Below, piece by piece: positions 52,939-63,033 of a stretch of 64,000 nt of DNA (within the stretch, counting starts at the first letter, position 1; each line of letters opens with the position of its first letter). Source of the DNA: Empedobacter falsenii (lineage in GTDB: Bacteria > Bacteroidota > Bacteroidia > Flavobacteriales > Weeksellaceae); NCBI RefSeq assembly GCF_013488205.1, contig NZ_CP040908.1, forward strand, positions 2,916,001 through 2,980,000, given 5' to 3'. The translations under genes and the position numbers were made by a program. The notes below the pieces were generated by a model. It was not told the origin of the DNA and ran no database searches. It saw only the letters and a list, made by a program, of their open reading frames with translations.

Positions 52939-54384
52939 ATGCATACAGAAGAAAAACATATAGATGAAGCAAGACAAGGAGAGGCTTTGATGACTGCTCC
53001 TACTCGTAATGCAACAAAGAAATTATTCTTAGAAAGTTACGGATGTCAAATGAATTTCTCGGATAGTGAAATTGTTGCATCTATTCTAAATAACGAAGGT
53101 TACCAAACCACTCAAAAAGTTGACGAAGCAGATTTAATTCTTTTAAATACTTGTTCGATTCGTGAAAAAGCGGAACAAACAGTTCGTAAACGTTTAGGAA
53201 CTTTAAACGCGATCAAAAAACAAAATCCAAGTCTTAAAATTGGTGTTTTAGGTTGTATGGCGGAACGTTTGAAACATAAATTTCTTGAAGAAGAACATTT
53301 AGTTGATATCGTTGTTGGACCTGATGCTTACCGCGATTTACCAAACTTAATCAACGATGTAGAAGATGGTCGTGATGCAGTAAATGTACAATTATCAAAA
53401 GAAGAAACGTATGCCGAAATTTCTCCTGTTCGTTTAGGTGGAAATGGCGTTACAGCTTTCGTTACGATTACTCGTGGCTGTGATAACATGTGTACGTTCT
53501 GTGTTGTACCTTTTACGCGCGGTCGTGAGCGTTCTCGTGATCCGCACTCAATTTTGAATGAATGTAAAGAATTAGCAGAATCTGGTTACAAGGAAATTAC
53601 ACTTTTAGGTCAAAATGTCGATTCATATTTATGGTATGGTGGAGGACCAAAAAAGGATTTCAAAAATGCAACTGATATTCAGAAAGCGACTGCTGTAGAT
53701 TTTGCGCAATTATTAGACATGGTTGCTACGCAGTTTCCTAATATTCGTTTACGTTTCTCAACTTCTAATCCACAAGATATGGAAGAAAGCGTATTAGAAA
53801 TGATGGCGAAACACAAAAACATTTGTAAATACATTCACTTACCTGTTCAATCGGGTTCTACGACTGTTTTAGAACGTATGAATCGTCAACATACTCGTGA
53901 AGAATATTTCGAATTAATTGATAAAATTCGTCGTATCGTTCCAGATTGTGCTTTATCTCACGATATGATTGCAGGTTTCTGTGGCGAAACAGAAGAAGAA
54001 CACAAAGATACATTATCGTTAATGGAATATGTGAAATATGATTTCGGTTATATGTTCGCTTATTCTGAGCGTCCTGGAACACCAGCGCACAAAAAAATGC
54101 CTGATGATGTTTTACCAGAAGATAAAAAACGTCGTTTACAAGAAATCATCGAAATGCAACAAAAACATTCTGCTGAGCGTATGAATAGTTATGTTGGAAA
54201 AATTCATGAAGTTTTGATTGAAGGTAACTCTAAACGTGACGAAAATTTCTGGTACGGACGTAATACGCAAAATGCAGTTTTAGTTTTCCCTAAAGTAGAA
54301 GGAACTAAAGTTGGTGATTTTGTAAACGTAAAAGCAAATAGCTGTACAACGGCAACTTTGATTGGTGAAATGATTGAAGATTAA
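52939..54384 (+). CDS. miaB: tRNA (N6-isopentenyl adenosine(37)-C2)-methylthiotransferase
   Basis: 481 residues. N-terminal MTTase domain with three Cys in [25 protein letters not shown] and [10 protein letters not shown]; radical-SAM motif [19 protein letters not shown] (CxxxCxxC) near residue 178; C-terminal TRAM domain after 415. Adds a methylthio group to i6A37 of tRNAs reading UNN codons. It starts the miaB - sigma-54 activator - lptE - TPR protein - secG run of plus-strand genes. Confidence 0.96.
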   Translation: MHTEEKHIDEARQGEALMTAPTRNATKKLFLESYGCQMNFSDSEIVASILNNEGYQTTQKVDEADLILLNTCSIREKAEQTVRKRLGTLNAIKKQNPSLKIGVLGCMAERLKHKFLEEEHLVDIVVGPDAYRDLPNLINDVEDGRDAVNVQLSKEETYAEISPVRLGGNGVTAFVTITRGCDNMCTFCVVPFTRGRERSRDPHSILNECKELAESGYKEITLLGQNVDSYLWYGGGPKKDFKNATDIQKATAVDFAQLLDMVATQFPNIRLRFSTSNPQDMEESVLEMMAKHKNICKYIHLPVQSGSTTVLERMNRQHTREEYFELIDKIRRIVPDCALSHDMIAGFCGETEEEHKDTLSLMEYVKYDFGYMFAYSERPGTPAHKKMPDDVLPEDKKRRLQEIIEMQQKHSAERMNSYVGKIHEVLIEGNSKRDENFWYGRNTQNAVLVFPKVEGTKVGDFVNVKANSCTTATLIGEMIED

Positions 54385-54440
54385 TTTATCTTTTTCAACA
54401 ATCAATCTGTCAATTGTATACTAAAAATAAAATTCGTCAA

Positions 54441-54547
54441 TTCGAGTGATTTTTATGAATAAAATGATTAAAAATTGTATCGAGAATAGAATTTTAATAG
54501 TTTAAAACCTTTTTCTCGATACAAAATTCTAAAGAATTTCACTCGAA
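54441..54547. repeat. Nested inverted-repeat intergenic element
   Basis: Outer arms TTCGAGTGA (54441-54449) and TCACTCGAA (54539-54547); inner perfect 12-bp arms TTGTATCGAGAA (54475-54486) and TTCTCGATACAA (54513-54524). It fills most of the 232-bp gap after miaB. Elements with TTCGAGTGA and GTATCGAGAA boxes recur between genes in Flavobacteriia from general memory, so a REP/MITE-like repeat is more likely than a regulator. Confidence 0.65.
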
Positions 54548-54616
54548 ATGTCGGTTTTAATAAGACAATAATTGAAATTTGATAAATCATTTTTCGAAAA
54601 CCTAAAAAATTAAAAA

Positions 54617-55888
54617 ATGGATTCTTTACAAACTATCAAACAACGTTTTGGAATCATTGGAAATAATGTAGCCTTGAATCGTGCTTTAGAAAAGGCGATT
54701 CAGGTTGCACCTACCGACATTTCTGTTCTTGTCATCGGAGAAAGTGGTGTTGGTAAAGAATTTATTCCGAAAATTATTCACAATCAATCAGCACGCAAAC
54801 ACAACAATTATATTGCGGTGAACTGTGGTGCGATTCCAGAAGGAACAATAGATTCTGAATTATTTGGACACGAAAAAGGCGCTTTTACAGGTGCTACACA
54901 AACACGTAAAGGTTATTTTGAAGTAGCAGATGGCGGAACAATTTTCTTAGATGAAGTTGGTGAATTACCTTTAGCTACACAAGTGCGTTTGTTACGTATT
55001 TTGGAATCGGGCGAATTTATGAAAGTTGGTTCTTCAGAACTTCAAAAAACAAATGTTCGTGTTGTTGCTGCAACGAATGTAAAACTATTAGAAGCTGTTG
55101 AAAAAGGTAAATTTCGTGAAGATTTATATTATCGATTAAATACAGTTCAAATTGATATTCCAGCTTTACGCGAGCGTAAGGAAGATATTAATTTATTGTT
55201 CCGAAAATTTGCTTCAGATTTTGCAAATAAATATCGAATGCCTCATATTGAGCTTTCTCCAGAAGCGCAAAACTATATTGCAAATTATCCTTGGCCAGGA
55301 AATGTGCGTCAATTGAGAAATTTTGCTGAACAGGTTTCTGTTGTTGAAAAAGACCGTGTGATTTCGTTAGAAAAAATCATGGAATTATTACCTAATAATT
55401 CAACAATGTTAACGGTTACAAATAAATCGAAAGATGGAAGTTCTTCTGATTTTATGGAACGCGAATTATTGTTCAAGGTTTTATTAGACATGAAAAAAGA
55501 CTTGAACGATTTGCGTGCTTTAACATTAGATTTGATCAAACACAAAGATGTGGAAGATTTTAATGGTAATACGCAAGAATTGATTCAGCGCGTTTATCAA
55601 GATCAAAACGAACCAGAAGAAGATTTTGTTCCAAGTCAATATAATTTGGTTCCAACGAAATCTGCTCCAATCACACCAAGTTATAAACAACCGCAATACG
55701 ATTATTCAAACGATGTATACGACGTAAGTCCAATCGAAGAACCAGAGTCACTTTCGTTGCAAGATAACGAAAAGGAAATGATAAAATTGGCGTTAGAAAA
55801 ACATAAAGGAAAACGTAAAATGGCGGCTGACGAATTGGGAATTTCTGAGCGAACATTGTACCGAAAAATCAAACAATATCATTTGTAA
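54617..55888 (+). CDS. Sigma-54-dependent transcriptional activator (AAA+, Fis HTH), no receiver domain
   Basis: 423 residues. The AAA+ core starts almost at once: IGESGVGKEF (Walker A; the usual T is F), GHEKGAFTGATQTRKG (GAFTGA loop that contacts sigma-54), DGGTIFLDEVGELP (Walker B) and the arginine finger region. A linker of about 110 residues follows, then a Fis-type helix-turn-helix at the end (RKMAADELGISERTLYRKIK). With no sensory domain it is probably regulated by amount or a partner. It lies one base before lptE. Conserved gene order with lptE and secG suggests an envelope-related target. Confidence 0.9.
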   Translation: MDSLQTIKQRFGIIGNNVALNRALEKAIQVAPTDISVLVIGESGVGKEFIPKIIHNQSARKHNNYIAVNCGAIPEGTIDSELFGHEKGAFTGATQTRKGYFEVADGGTIFLDEVGELPLATQVRLLRILESGEFMKVGSSELQKTNVRVVAATNVKLLEAVEKGKFREDLYYRLNTVQIDIPALRERKEDINLLFRKFASDFANKYRMPHIELSPEAQNYIANYPWPGNVRQLRNFAEQVSVVEKDRVISLEKIMELLPNNSTMLTVTNKSKDGSSSDFMERELLFKVLLDMKKDLNDLRALTLDLIKHKDVEDFNGNTQELIQRVYQDQNEPEEDFVPSQYNLVPTKSAPITPSYKQPQYDYSNDVYDVSPIEEPESLSLQDNEKEMIKLALEKHKGKRKMAADELGISERTLYRKIKQYHL

Positions 55889-55889
55889 T

Positions 55890-56399
55890 ATGAACAAAAT
55901 AAAACTATTCATCCTTAGTATTTTTGCTATTTTTAGTTTAACAGGATGTATAAGATATACCCTTTCAGGAGCGGCAATTGAAGATGATTGGAACACAATT
56001 TATGTGGCAACTTTCCCGAATTACGCACCTCAACAAAATCCTACTTTAAGTCAAGATTTAACGATTGCAATTCAAGATATTTTTAGAAGTAGAACGAAAT
56101 TGAAGTTAAATTCTAACGAAAATTCTGACTTAATTATCGAAGGTGAAATTACGGGATACGATGTTGTTCCTGAAGCAATTCAATCAAATGATATTGCAGC
56201 AAAAAACCGTTTGACGATTTATGTAAAAGTTCGATATATCAACAATAAAGACGAATCAAAAAGTTATGACAGAACATTTTCTGCTTTCCAATTATATGAC
56301 GGAAATGCGATGTTAAGCGCTGTAGAATCGTCAATTGTTCCATTAATTATTGATGATATTCGCGACCAAGTTTTTGCGTCTATTGCGATGGATTGGTAA
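55890..56399 (+). CDS. lptE: LPS-assembly lipoprotein LptE
   Basis: 169 residues, lipobox LTGC with Cys19 in a short signal (MNKIKLFILSIFAIFSLTGC). The phrase YTLSGAAIEDDWNTIYVATF and the strand-helix order, with LSQDLTIAIQDIFRSRTKL and LIIEGEITGYDV, is the Bacteroidota LptE form. Plugs the LptD barrel that places LPS in the outer leaflet. One base separates it from the sigma-54 activator. Confidence 0.88.
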   Translation: MNKIKLFILSIFAIFSLTGCIRYTLSGAAIEDDWNTIYVATFPNYAPQQNPTLSQDLTIAIQDIFRSRTKLKLNSNENSDLIIEGEITGYDVVPEAIQSNDIAAKNRLTIYVKVRYINNKDESKSYDRTFSAFQLYDGNAMLSAVESSIVPLIIDDIRDQVFASIAMDW

Positions 56400-56423
56400 A
56401 AAAAATAACCTTATATTTGAGCA

Positions 56424-57644
56424 ATGACCAGAATTGAATATTTAGTAGCACATCCGTACGAAGTTGAGAAATCGGACATTCCACTTCTTAAAAAAGAAGT
56501 AGAAAAATATCCGTATTTCTACACATTGCGTGCTTTGTTACTTTATGGTTTGAAAAAGGAAAATCATCCTTCTTTTGAGGATTATTTGAACAAAACTTCA
56601 ATTCACAGCAGCAATCGTGTCGATTTGTATCATTACATCAATTCGGAACCAATTCAGAAAGAGGTTAAAGTAGAAAATGAAACTATTTCTCCTAAAATGG
56701 AAGAAGAAAAAGTGGAAGAATTAGTTGAAAACGAAATTATTTCTGAACCTATTTTAGAAAATTCTACTTCTGAAATCATCGAAAACAATAACGAAACAGT
56801 TGAAGTTGTTGATGAAATCATTGAAGAAAAGGAAGAAGAATCTAATCAAGAAATTGAGGTTATTTCTGACATAAATTCTGATGAAATTAATGAGGATATT
56901 GTGGACGAAATGATCGAAAATGATACAGAAGAATCGGAATTGAGAACAGATCATGTGGTTGATATTATTTCGGATGAAGAATTGAACGAAGTTGCTGAAA
57001 TCACGAATAAAGTTGTGGTAGAAAATCATTCGAAAGAAGAAAATTTAACTTCTGAGAATGATATCGAAAATGCTGTTCAACAAACTTCTGGAATTGAAAT
57101 TATTGAATCTGAACCTCAGCAAGTAATTAAAACAATAGTAACAATAGAAGATAATCAGGAAGAAGAAATTGTAGAAGGATTGTCTGAAAATGCTGAAGTA
57201 ATTGAAGAATCTGAACCTGAAATGGTTGAAGAAAAAGTAGAGATCATTGAAAATAATTCGGATGAATCGACGTTTTCTTTTTCAGATTGGTTGAAAAAAG
57301 TTCCTTCTCAATCAAAAACACAACAAGAGATTGAAGAAGAGCAAGAAATTGCAGAAAGAGAAATAAAATATAAGTTGATTGATGACTTTTTGGAAAAAAA
57401 TCCGAAAATCGTTCCGATGAAAAAAACGGATATTACACCAGTCAGCACACCATCAAATTTCGTTCAGAACACGGAAGAATATTCGGATTTGATGACCGAA
57501 ACTTTGGCTCAGATTTATATTGAGCAAAAAAAATATGATAAGGCAATTAAAGCTTATAAGATATTAATTTTGAAATATCCAGAAAAAAATAGTTTATTTG
57601 CAAATCGAATTAAAGAAATTGAAAATTTAAAAAACTCTAAATAA
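56424..57644 (+). CDS. Acidic protein with C-terminal TPR
   Basis: 406 residues. The N-terminal 75 residues (YLVAHPYEVEKSDIPLLKKE) and the C-terminal 60 (LMTETLAQIYIEQKKYDKAI, then a TPR-like helix pair) look conserved. About 80-300 is extremely acidic, Glu/Ile/Val/Asn rich, and probably disordered. FSFSDWLKKV is a short conserved motif. Flavobacterial homologues lie between lptE and secG; function unknown. TATATTTG lies 6 bp before the ATG and may be a promoter box, giving a nearly leaderless mRNA. Confidence 0.8.
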   Translation: MTRIEYLVAHPYEVEKSDIPLLKKEVEKYPYFYTLRALLLYGLKKENHPSFEDYLNKTSIHSSNRVDLYHYINSEPIQKEVKVENETISPKMEEEKVEELVENEIISEPILENSTSEIIENNNETVEVVDEIIEEKEEESNQEIEVISDINSDEINEDIVDEMIENDTEESELRTDHVVDIISDEELNEVAEITNKVVVENHSKEENLTSENDIENAVQQTSGIEIIESEPQQVIKTIVTIEDNQEEEIVEGLSENAEVIEESEPEMVEEKVEIIENNSDESTFSFSDWLKKVPSQSKTQQEIEEEQEIAEREIKYKLIDDFLEKNPKIVPMKKTDITPVSTPSNFVQNTEEYSDLMTETLAQIYIEQKKYDKAIKAYKILILKYPEKNSLFANRIKEIENLKNSK

Positions 57645-57648
57645 TAAA

Positions 57649-57999
57649 ATGGGACTATTTCAGTTTTTCATGATTATTATCATGATTTTATGTGTATTAT
57701 TAGTACTAATCGTATTATCTCAAAACCCTAAAGGAGGAGGATTATCTTCTACTTTCGGAGGTGGTGGAGGAAGCCAAATGTTTGGAGTTCAAAGAACAAA
57801 TAAATTCTTAGACAACACAACTTGGGGATTATTTATCGCTGTAATCGTATTGATTATTGGAGCAAGTGCTTCGCATGAAAATCCAAATGCGATAAAACCA
57901 ATTAAGCCAAATGTTACGGCACCGGCTAATAATTTACCAACACAACCTGCTGCAAACGGAGCAAGTCAAAATCAATTACCAGCTCAACCAGCGAAGTAA
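57649..57999 (+). CDS. secG: Protein-export membrane protein SecG
   Basis: 116 residues, two membrane segments (about 4-24 and 60-78) with the Gly-rich loop GGGLSSTFGGGGGSQMFGVQ between them, then a Pro/Ala/Asn-rich tail. Accessory subunit of the SecYEG channel. It starts 4 bp after the TPR gene and is followed by a strong terminator. Confidence 0.93.
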   Translation: MGLFQFFMIIIMILCVLLVLIVLSQNPKGGGLSSTFGGGGGSQMFGVQRTNKFLDNTTWGLFIAVIVLIIGASASHENPNAIKPIKPNVTAPANNLPTQPAANGASQNQLPAQPAK

Positions 58000-58017
58000 T
58001 TTTGATAAGAAAATAAA

Positions 58018-58055
58018 TTAAAAAACGCGAATCATCGAATGATTCGCGTTTTTTA
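58018..58055 (+). terminator. Terminator after secG
   Basis: AAAAACGCGAATCAT/ATGATTCGCGTTTTT stem with a CGA loop, followed by T-run. Confidence 0.88.
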
Positions 58056-58103
58056 ATGCCTTATATTGAATATTTATTCATAATTTAGTCCTAAACACTG
58101 AAT

Positions 58104-58526
58104 ATGAAACACTATTACTTCTTTATACCTTTAATATCTTTGTTTCTTATTAATTGCGGTCAACAAAAAATTTTAAAAACTATTTCTATGAATGAATTAA
58201 ATATTTTTAGAACTGCATTTGATGGCAAAGGGTGTAAAAACGAAATAAAAGTTTTCTCAAATATGAAAGATTTTGATGAATTTCAAAAGTCATTAATTAT
58301 TCCGGGACAACGAAACGCTCCATTAGAAATAATTGACTTCTCAAATAAAAATATTGCAGTTATTTGTAAAGAAGATATTGATCGTTACGAAATCTCAGAA
58401 TTAACTAGTTCTTCTAAAAAAAACATTTTAAAACTACATCAATATAAAGATGAAGCTGATAAATCTATCAACTTATTTTTTATAGAAATACCTAAAGAAA
58501 TTAATTATTTAACACTAGAATATTGA
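58104..58526 (+). CDS. Small lipoprotein, possibly PrcB-like fold
   Basis: 140 residues, lipobox LINC with Cys18 (signal MKHYYFFIPLISLFLINC). The chain runs KVFSNMKDFDEFQKSL, then EIIDFSNKNIAVICKED and INLFFIEIPKEI, similar in order to the PrcB C-terminal fold that guards proteases. This similarity is only by eye. It lies just ahead of a secreted metalloprotease gene and is very AT-rich. Function unproven. Confidence 0.55.
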   Translation: MKHYYFFIPLISLFLINCGQQKILKTISMNELNIFRTAFDGKGCKNEIKVFSNMKDFDEFQKSLIIPGQRNAPLEIIDFSNKNIAVICKEDIDRYEISELTSSSKKNILKLHQYKDEADKSINLFFIEIPKEINYLTLEY

Positions 58527-58531
58527 AATTT

Positions 58532-60778
58532 ATGAAAACAAAATTTATTATCTTATCTCTTCTGATGGGAGGAAGTTCGGTTTTTGCGCAAAGTAATCAT
58601 TGGCAAGAATTGAAAAATAAAAATTTTCAACCTACTAATTTAGTTGAAAGATCAACTGTTCCTAAAGAATTTACATTATTTAAATTAGATGTTACAAGTT
58701 TACTTAATGACTTAAATTCTATTGCCAACAAAGGGAATAATAATGCTCAGTTAGTAAACATTCCGAATGAAAATGGAGAAATAACAAAATATCTTGTTGA
58801 AGAAGCATCTATTATGGCGCCTAAATTACAAGAGAAATATAACACTATTAAATCTTATGTAGGGAAATCTGTTGATGGAAAAGCTACAATCCGTTTTAGC
58901 TATTCTCCATATCACGGTTTTAGTGCAATGATACAGAATGGTCACGATATTTCTTATATTGATGCTTATACGGAAGATTTGTCAACTTACATTTCTTATA
59001 GTAGAAAAAATGTTGATGATAATATTAATTTTTCTTGTCATACAGATGATGTATATCAACAGAAATTAATCAATCAAATCACAAATGATATACCTACGAA
59101 TAAAACTGCTATTGATGGTAAAATGAGAAAATACCGTTTAGCTTTAGCGACAACTATAGAATACTCTAGATACCATGTAAATAGAGCAGGATTATCATCT
59201 GGTACATACGAAGAAAAACTAGCAGCTGTTATTTCAGCTATAAATGTAGCTATGACTCGTGTAAATGGTGTTTATGAAAAAGAGTTTGGTGTAACAATGG
59301 AACTAGTGGAAAATAATGATAAAATTATTTTTATTACAACAGATGAATACACCAACAATAGTGGAAGTGCTATGCTAAAAGAAAATCAAATTGTTTTAGA
59401 CAGAGAAATAGGTGTAGATAATTATGATATTGGCCATGTTTTTTCTACTGGTGGTGGTGGAGTAGCTTACTTACAAAGCCCTTGTAGCACAATTAAAGCA
59501 GGAGGTGTAACTGGATTAGGAGCACCAATAAATGATCCTTTCTATATCGATTATGTAGCTCACGAAATGGGACATCAATTTGGAGCACCACATACTTTTA
59601 ACAATTCTTGTGGAGGAAATCGCTCAGGCGCTACAGCTGTTGAACCTGGTAGTGGAAGTACCATTATGGCTTATGCTGGTATTTGTCCTCCTAATGTACA
59701 AAATAATAGTGACCCTTATTTTTCTACTGTAAGTGTTAGTAATATATATAATTTTATTACTTCTACAAATGGAAGTTGTTCAGTAAATACTGATTCAGGA
59801 AACAATGAGCCTGTTATTGCTCTAGATAAATTGTCATATAACATTCCTCACTCAACTGCTTTTGTTTTGGAAGCAACAGCTACTGATCCTGATGGAGATG
59901 CAATAACATACAACTGGGAACAAACAGATACACAAATAGCTACGCAACCTCCTGTATCTACTAATAAAAATGGACCAACATTTCGATCTCTTAATCCAAC
60001 TACAGTAGGATACAGATACTTCCCTAATTTACAATCAATTGTTGATGGTAAATTAACTTTAGAGACAAATCCAGCTCCTATGAACTGGGAAGTTATTCCA
60101 AGCGTTGCTCGTACGCTAAAATTCTCTCTTTTAGTTAGAGATAACAATCCTAAAGGAGGTCAAACTGATCGTAAGAATGTTGTTCTTGTTACAAAAGATT
60201 TCGGACCATTCAAAGTGACTTCGCAAGCGACAACTGATTATTGGACACAAAATTATCCTGCTACAATTACTTGGGATGTTGCGGGAACGGATGCAAACGG
60301 AATTGATACACAAAACGTAAAAATCTTATTATCAGTTGATGGTGGAAAAACATTTGATTATGTTTTAGCTGAATCAGTTCCAAATAATGGAAAATATGAT
60401 TTCACAGTTCCAACGAATGTTTCGTTAACAAAAGAAGCGCGCATTATGATTAAAGCAATTGATAATGTTTTCTTAGCGGTAAATGCTTCAAATTTTGAAA
60501 TTTCTGATAAATTGGCAACTTCTGAGATCAATTCAAAAGATTTAGCGACAATTTCTCCAAATCCTTCAAATGGAATAATCAATTTAGATTTTACAAAATC
60601 ATTTACAACAGGTAAAATTACGGTGACAGATTTAGCAGGAAGAACAGTTTACTCAAACAAATTGAATTCTTCTAAATCTCAACAAGTTAATTTATCTAGT
60701 TTATCAAATGGAGTTTACATTGTTTCGATTGAAGCTGGCAACGAACAATTCACGAAAAAAGTGATTATTAAAAAATAA
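58532..60778 (+). CDS. Secreted metzincin metalloprotease with T9SS sorting domain (reprolysin-like)
   Basis: 748 residues from the ATG at 58532 (MKTKFIILSLLMGGSSVFAQ signal). The extended zinc motif HEMGHQFGAPHTF gives the HExxHxxGxxH of metzincins near residue 347, with a downstream Met-turn in GSTIMAYAGIC. A pro-region (20-200) precedes it; Ig/fibronectin-like parts follow. The last 75 residues are a type A type IX sorting domain (ATISPNPSNGIINLDF to SIEAGNEQFTKKVIIKK). Exported to the surface or medium by the T9SS. Active site Cys-rich insertion CGGNRSG is like the M12B reprolysin group in Bacteroidota. Confidence 0.9.
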   Translation: MKTKFIILSLLMGGSSVFAQSNHWQELKNKNFQPTNLVERSTVPKEFTLFKLDVTSLLNDLNSIANKGNNNAQLVNIPNENGEITKYLVEEASIMAPKLQEKYNTIKSYVGKSVDGKATIRFSYSPYHGFSAMIQNGHDISYIDAYTEDLSTYISYSRKNVDDNINFSCHTDDVYQQKLINQITNDIPTNKTAIDGKMRKYRLALATTIEYSRYHVNRAGLSSGTYEEKLAAVISAINVAMTRVNGVYEKEFGVTMELVENNDKIIFITTDEYTNNSGSAMLKENQIVLDREIGVDNYDIGHVFSTGGGGVAYLQSPCSTIKAGGVTGLGAPINDPFYIDYVAHEMGHQFGAPHTFNNSCGGNRSGATAVEPGSGSTIMAYAGICPPNVQNNSDPYFSTVSVSNIYNFITSTNGSCSVNTDSGNNEPVIALDKLSYNIPHSTAFVLEATATDPDGDAITYNWEQTDTQIATQPPVSTNKNGPTFRSLNPTTVGYRYFPNLQSIVDGKLTLETNPAPMNWEVIPSVARTLKFSLLVRDNNPKGGQTDRKNVVLVTKDFGPFKVTSQATTDYWTQNYPATITWDVAGTDANGIDTQNVKILLSVDGGKTFDYVLAESVPNNGKYDFTVPTNVSLTKEARIMIKAIDNVFLAVNASNFEISDKLATSEINSKDLATISPNPSNGIINLDFTKSFTTGKITVTDLAGRTVYSNKLNSSKSQQVNLSSLSNGVYIVSIEAGNEQFTKKVIIKK

Positions 60779-60795
60779 TTATTCATAAAAATTAC

Positions 60796-60838
60796 TTTAA
60801 ATGCCAAGTTGTCTGACAGCTTGGCATTTTTATTTTTT
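60796..60838 (+). terminator. Terminator of metalloprotease gene
   Basis: AAATGCCAAG/CTTGGCATTT with an inner TGTC-T-GACA stem and T-run after. Confidence 0.85.
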
Positions 60839-60879
60839 CTCATTACAATTAACTTATCCATAATGGCAGAAATTGGCTA

Positions 60880-60897
60880 TTGGCACGTTTTTCGTTG
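60880..60897 (+). promoter_or_regulatory. Partial sigma-54-like (-24/-12) element before groES
   Basis: TTGGCACGTTTTTCGT: GG at 60882-60883, ten bases, then GT where consensus has GC. The -24 half is perfect (TTGGCACG), the -12 half is poor. It lies 40 bp before the groES start. Confidence 0.3.
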
Positions 60898-60937
60898 GTT
60901 AAAAATCATCAATTTAGAAAAAATAAAAAATACAAAT

Positions 60938-61216
60938 ATGTCACAATTAAACATTAAACCATTAGCAGATAGAGTGGTTATTGAGCCTGCTCCAGCAGAA
61001 ACTAAAACAGCTTCAGGAATTATTATCCCAGATTCAGCAAAAGAGAAACCACAAGAAGGAATTGTTGTTGCAGTTGGTAATGGAAAAAAAGATGAACCAA
61101 TGACTGTTACAGTTGGTGATAAAGTTCTTTACGGTAAATATTCAGGAACTGAATTAAAATTAGAAGGTAAAGATTACTTAATCATGCGTGAAGCTGATAT
61201 TTTGGCAATCATCTAA
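60938..61216 (+). CDS. groES: Co-chaperonin GroES
   Basis: 92 residues from the ATG at 60938 ([17 protein letters not shown]); a longer frame from 60809 covers the preceding terminator and is rejected. The mobile loop [20 protein letters not shown] binds GroEL and is normal. Forms the heptameric lid. Followed by groEL after 109 bp, with a heptamer repeat in the gap. No CIRCE element seen. Confidence 0.96.
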   Translation: MSQLNIKPLADRVVIEPAPAETKTASGIIIPDSAKEKPQEGIVVAVGNGKKDEPMTVTVGDKVLYGKYSGTELKLEGKDYLIMREADILAII

Positions 61217-61283
61217 ATTTAGTTGTAATAAGTAAAATGTATTAAGTACAAAGTAACTTATTTTTTAATTTTTAATCATATTC

Positions 61284-61307
61284 GACTTAAGACTTAAGAC
61301 TTAAGAC
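61284..61307 (+). repeat. Heptamer repeat (GACTTAA x 3)
   Basis: GACTTAA three times plus GAC, 19 bp before the groEL start. The unit differs from the TTTTAGA array at 43313 but has the same period. Confidence 0.9.
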
Positions 61308-61319
61308 ATCAAAACATAA

Positions 61320-62951
<1,632 letters not shown>

Positions 62952-62976
62952 TCATCAACTCATAAAAATATACAAT

Positions 62977-63012
62977 AGAAAAAGCCATTCAGAAATCTGA
63001 ATGGCTTTTTCA
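62977..63012. terminator. Terminator between groEL and leuB
   Basis: AAAAAGCCATTCAGA/TCTGAATGGCTTTTT 15-bp stem, AA loop, runs on both sides; genes converge. Confidence 0.88.
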
Positions 63013-63033
63013 TTAAGTCATAAATAATAAAAA

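Noticed and set aside
60809-60937. Longer groES start giving a 43-residue extension
   Set aside because: The extension would be read from the terminator and promoter region and has no family match; [13 protein letters not shown] is the normal N-terminus.
60839-60937. CIRCE/HrcA operator before groES
   Set aside because: No TTAGCACTC-N9-GAGTGCTAA inverted repeat found.
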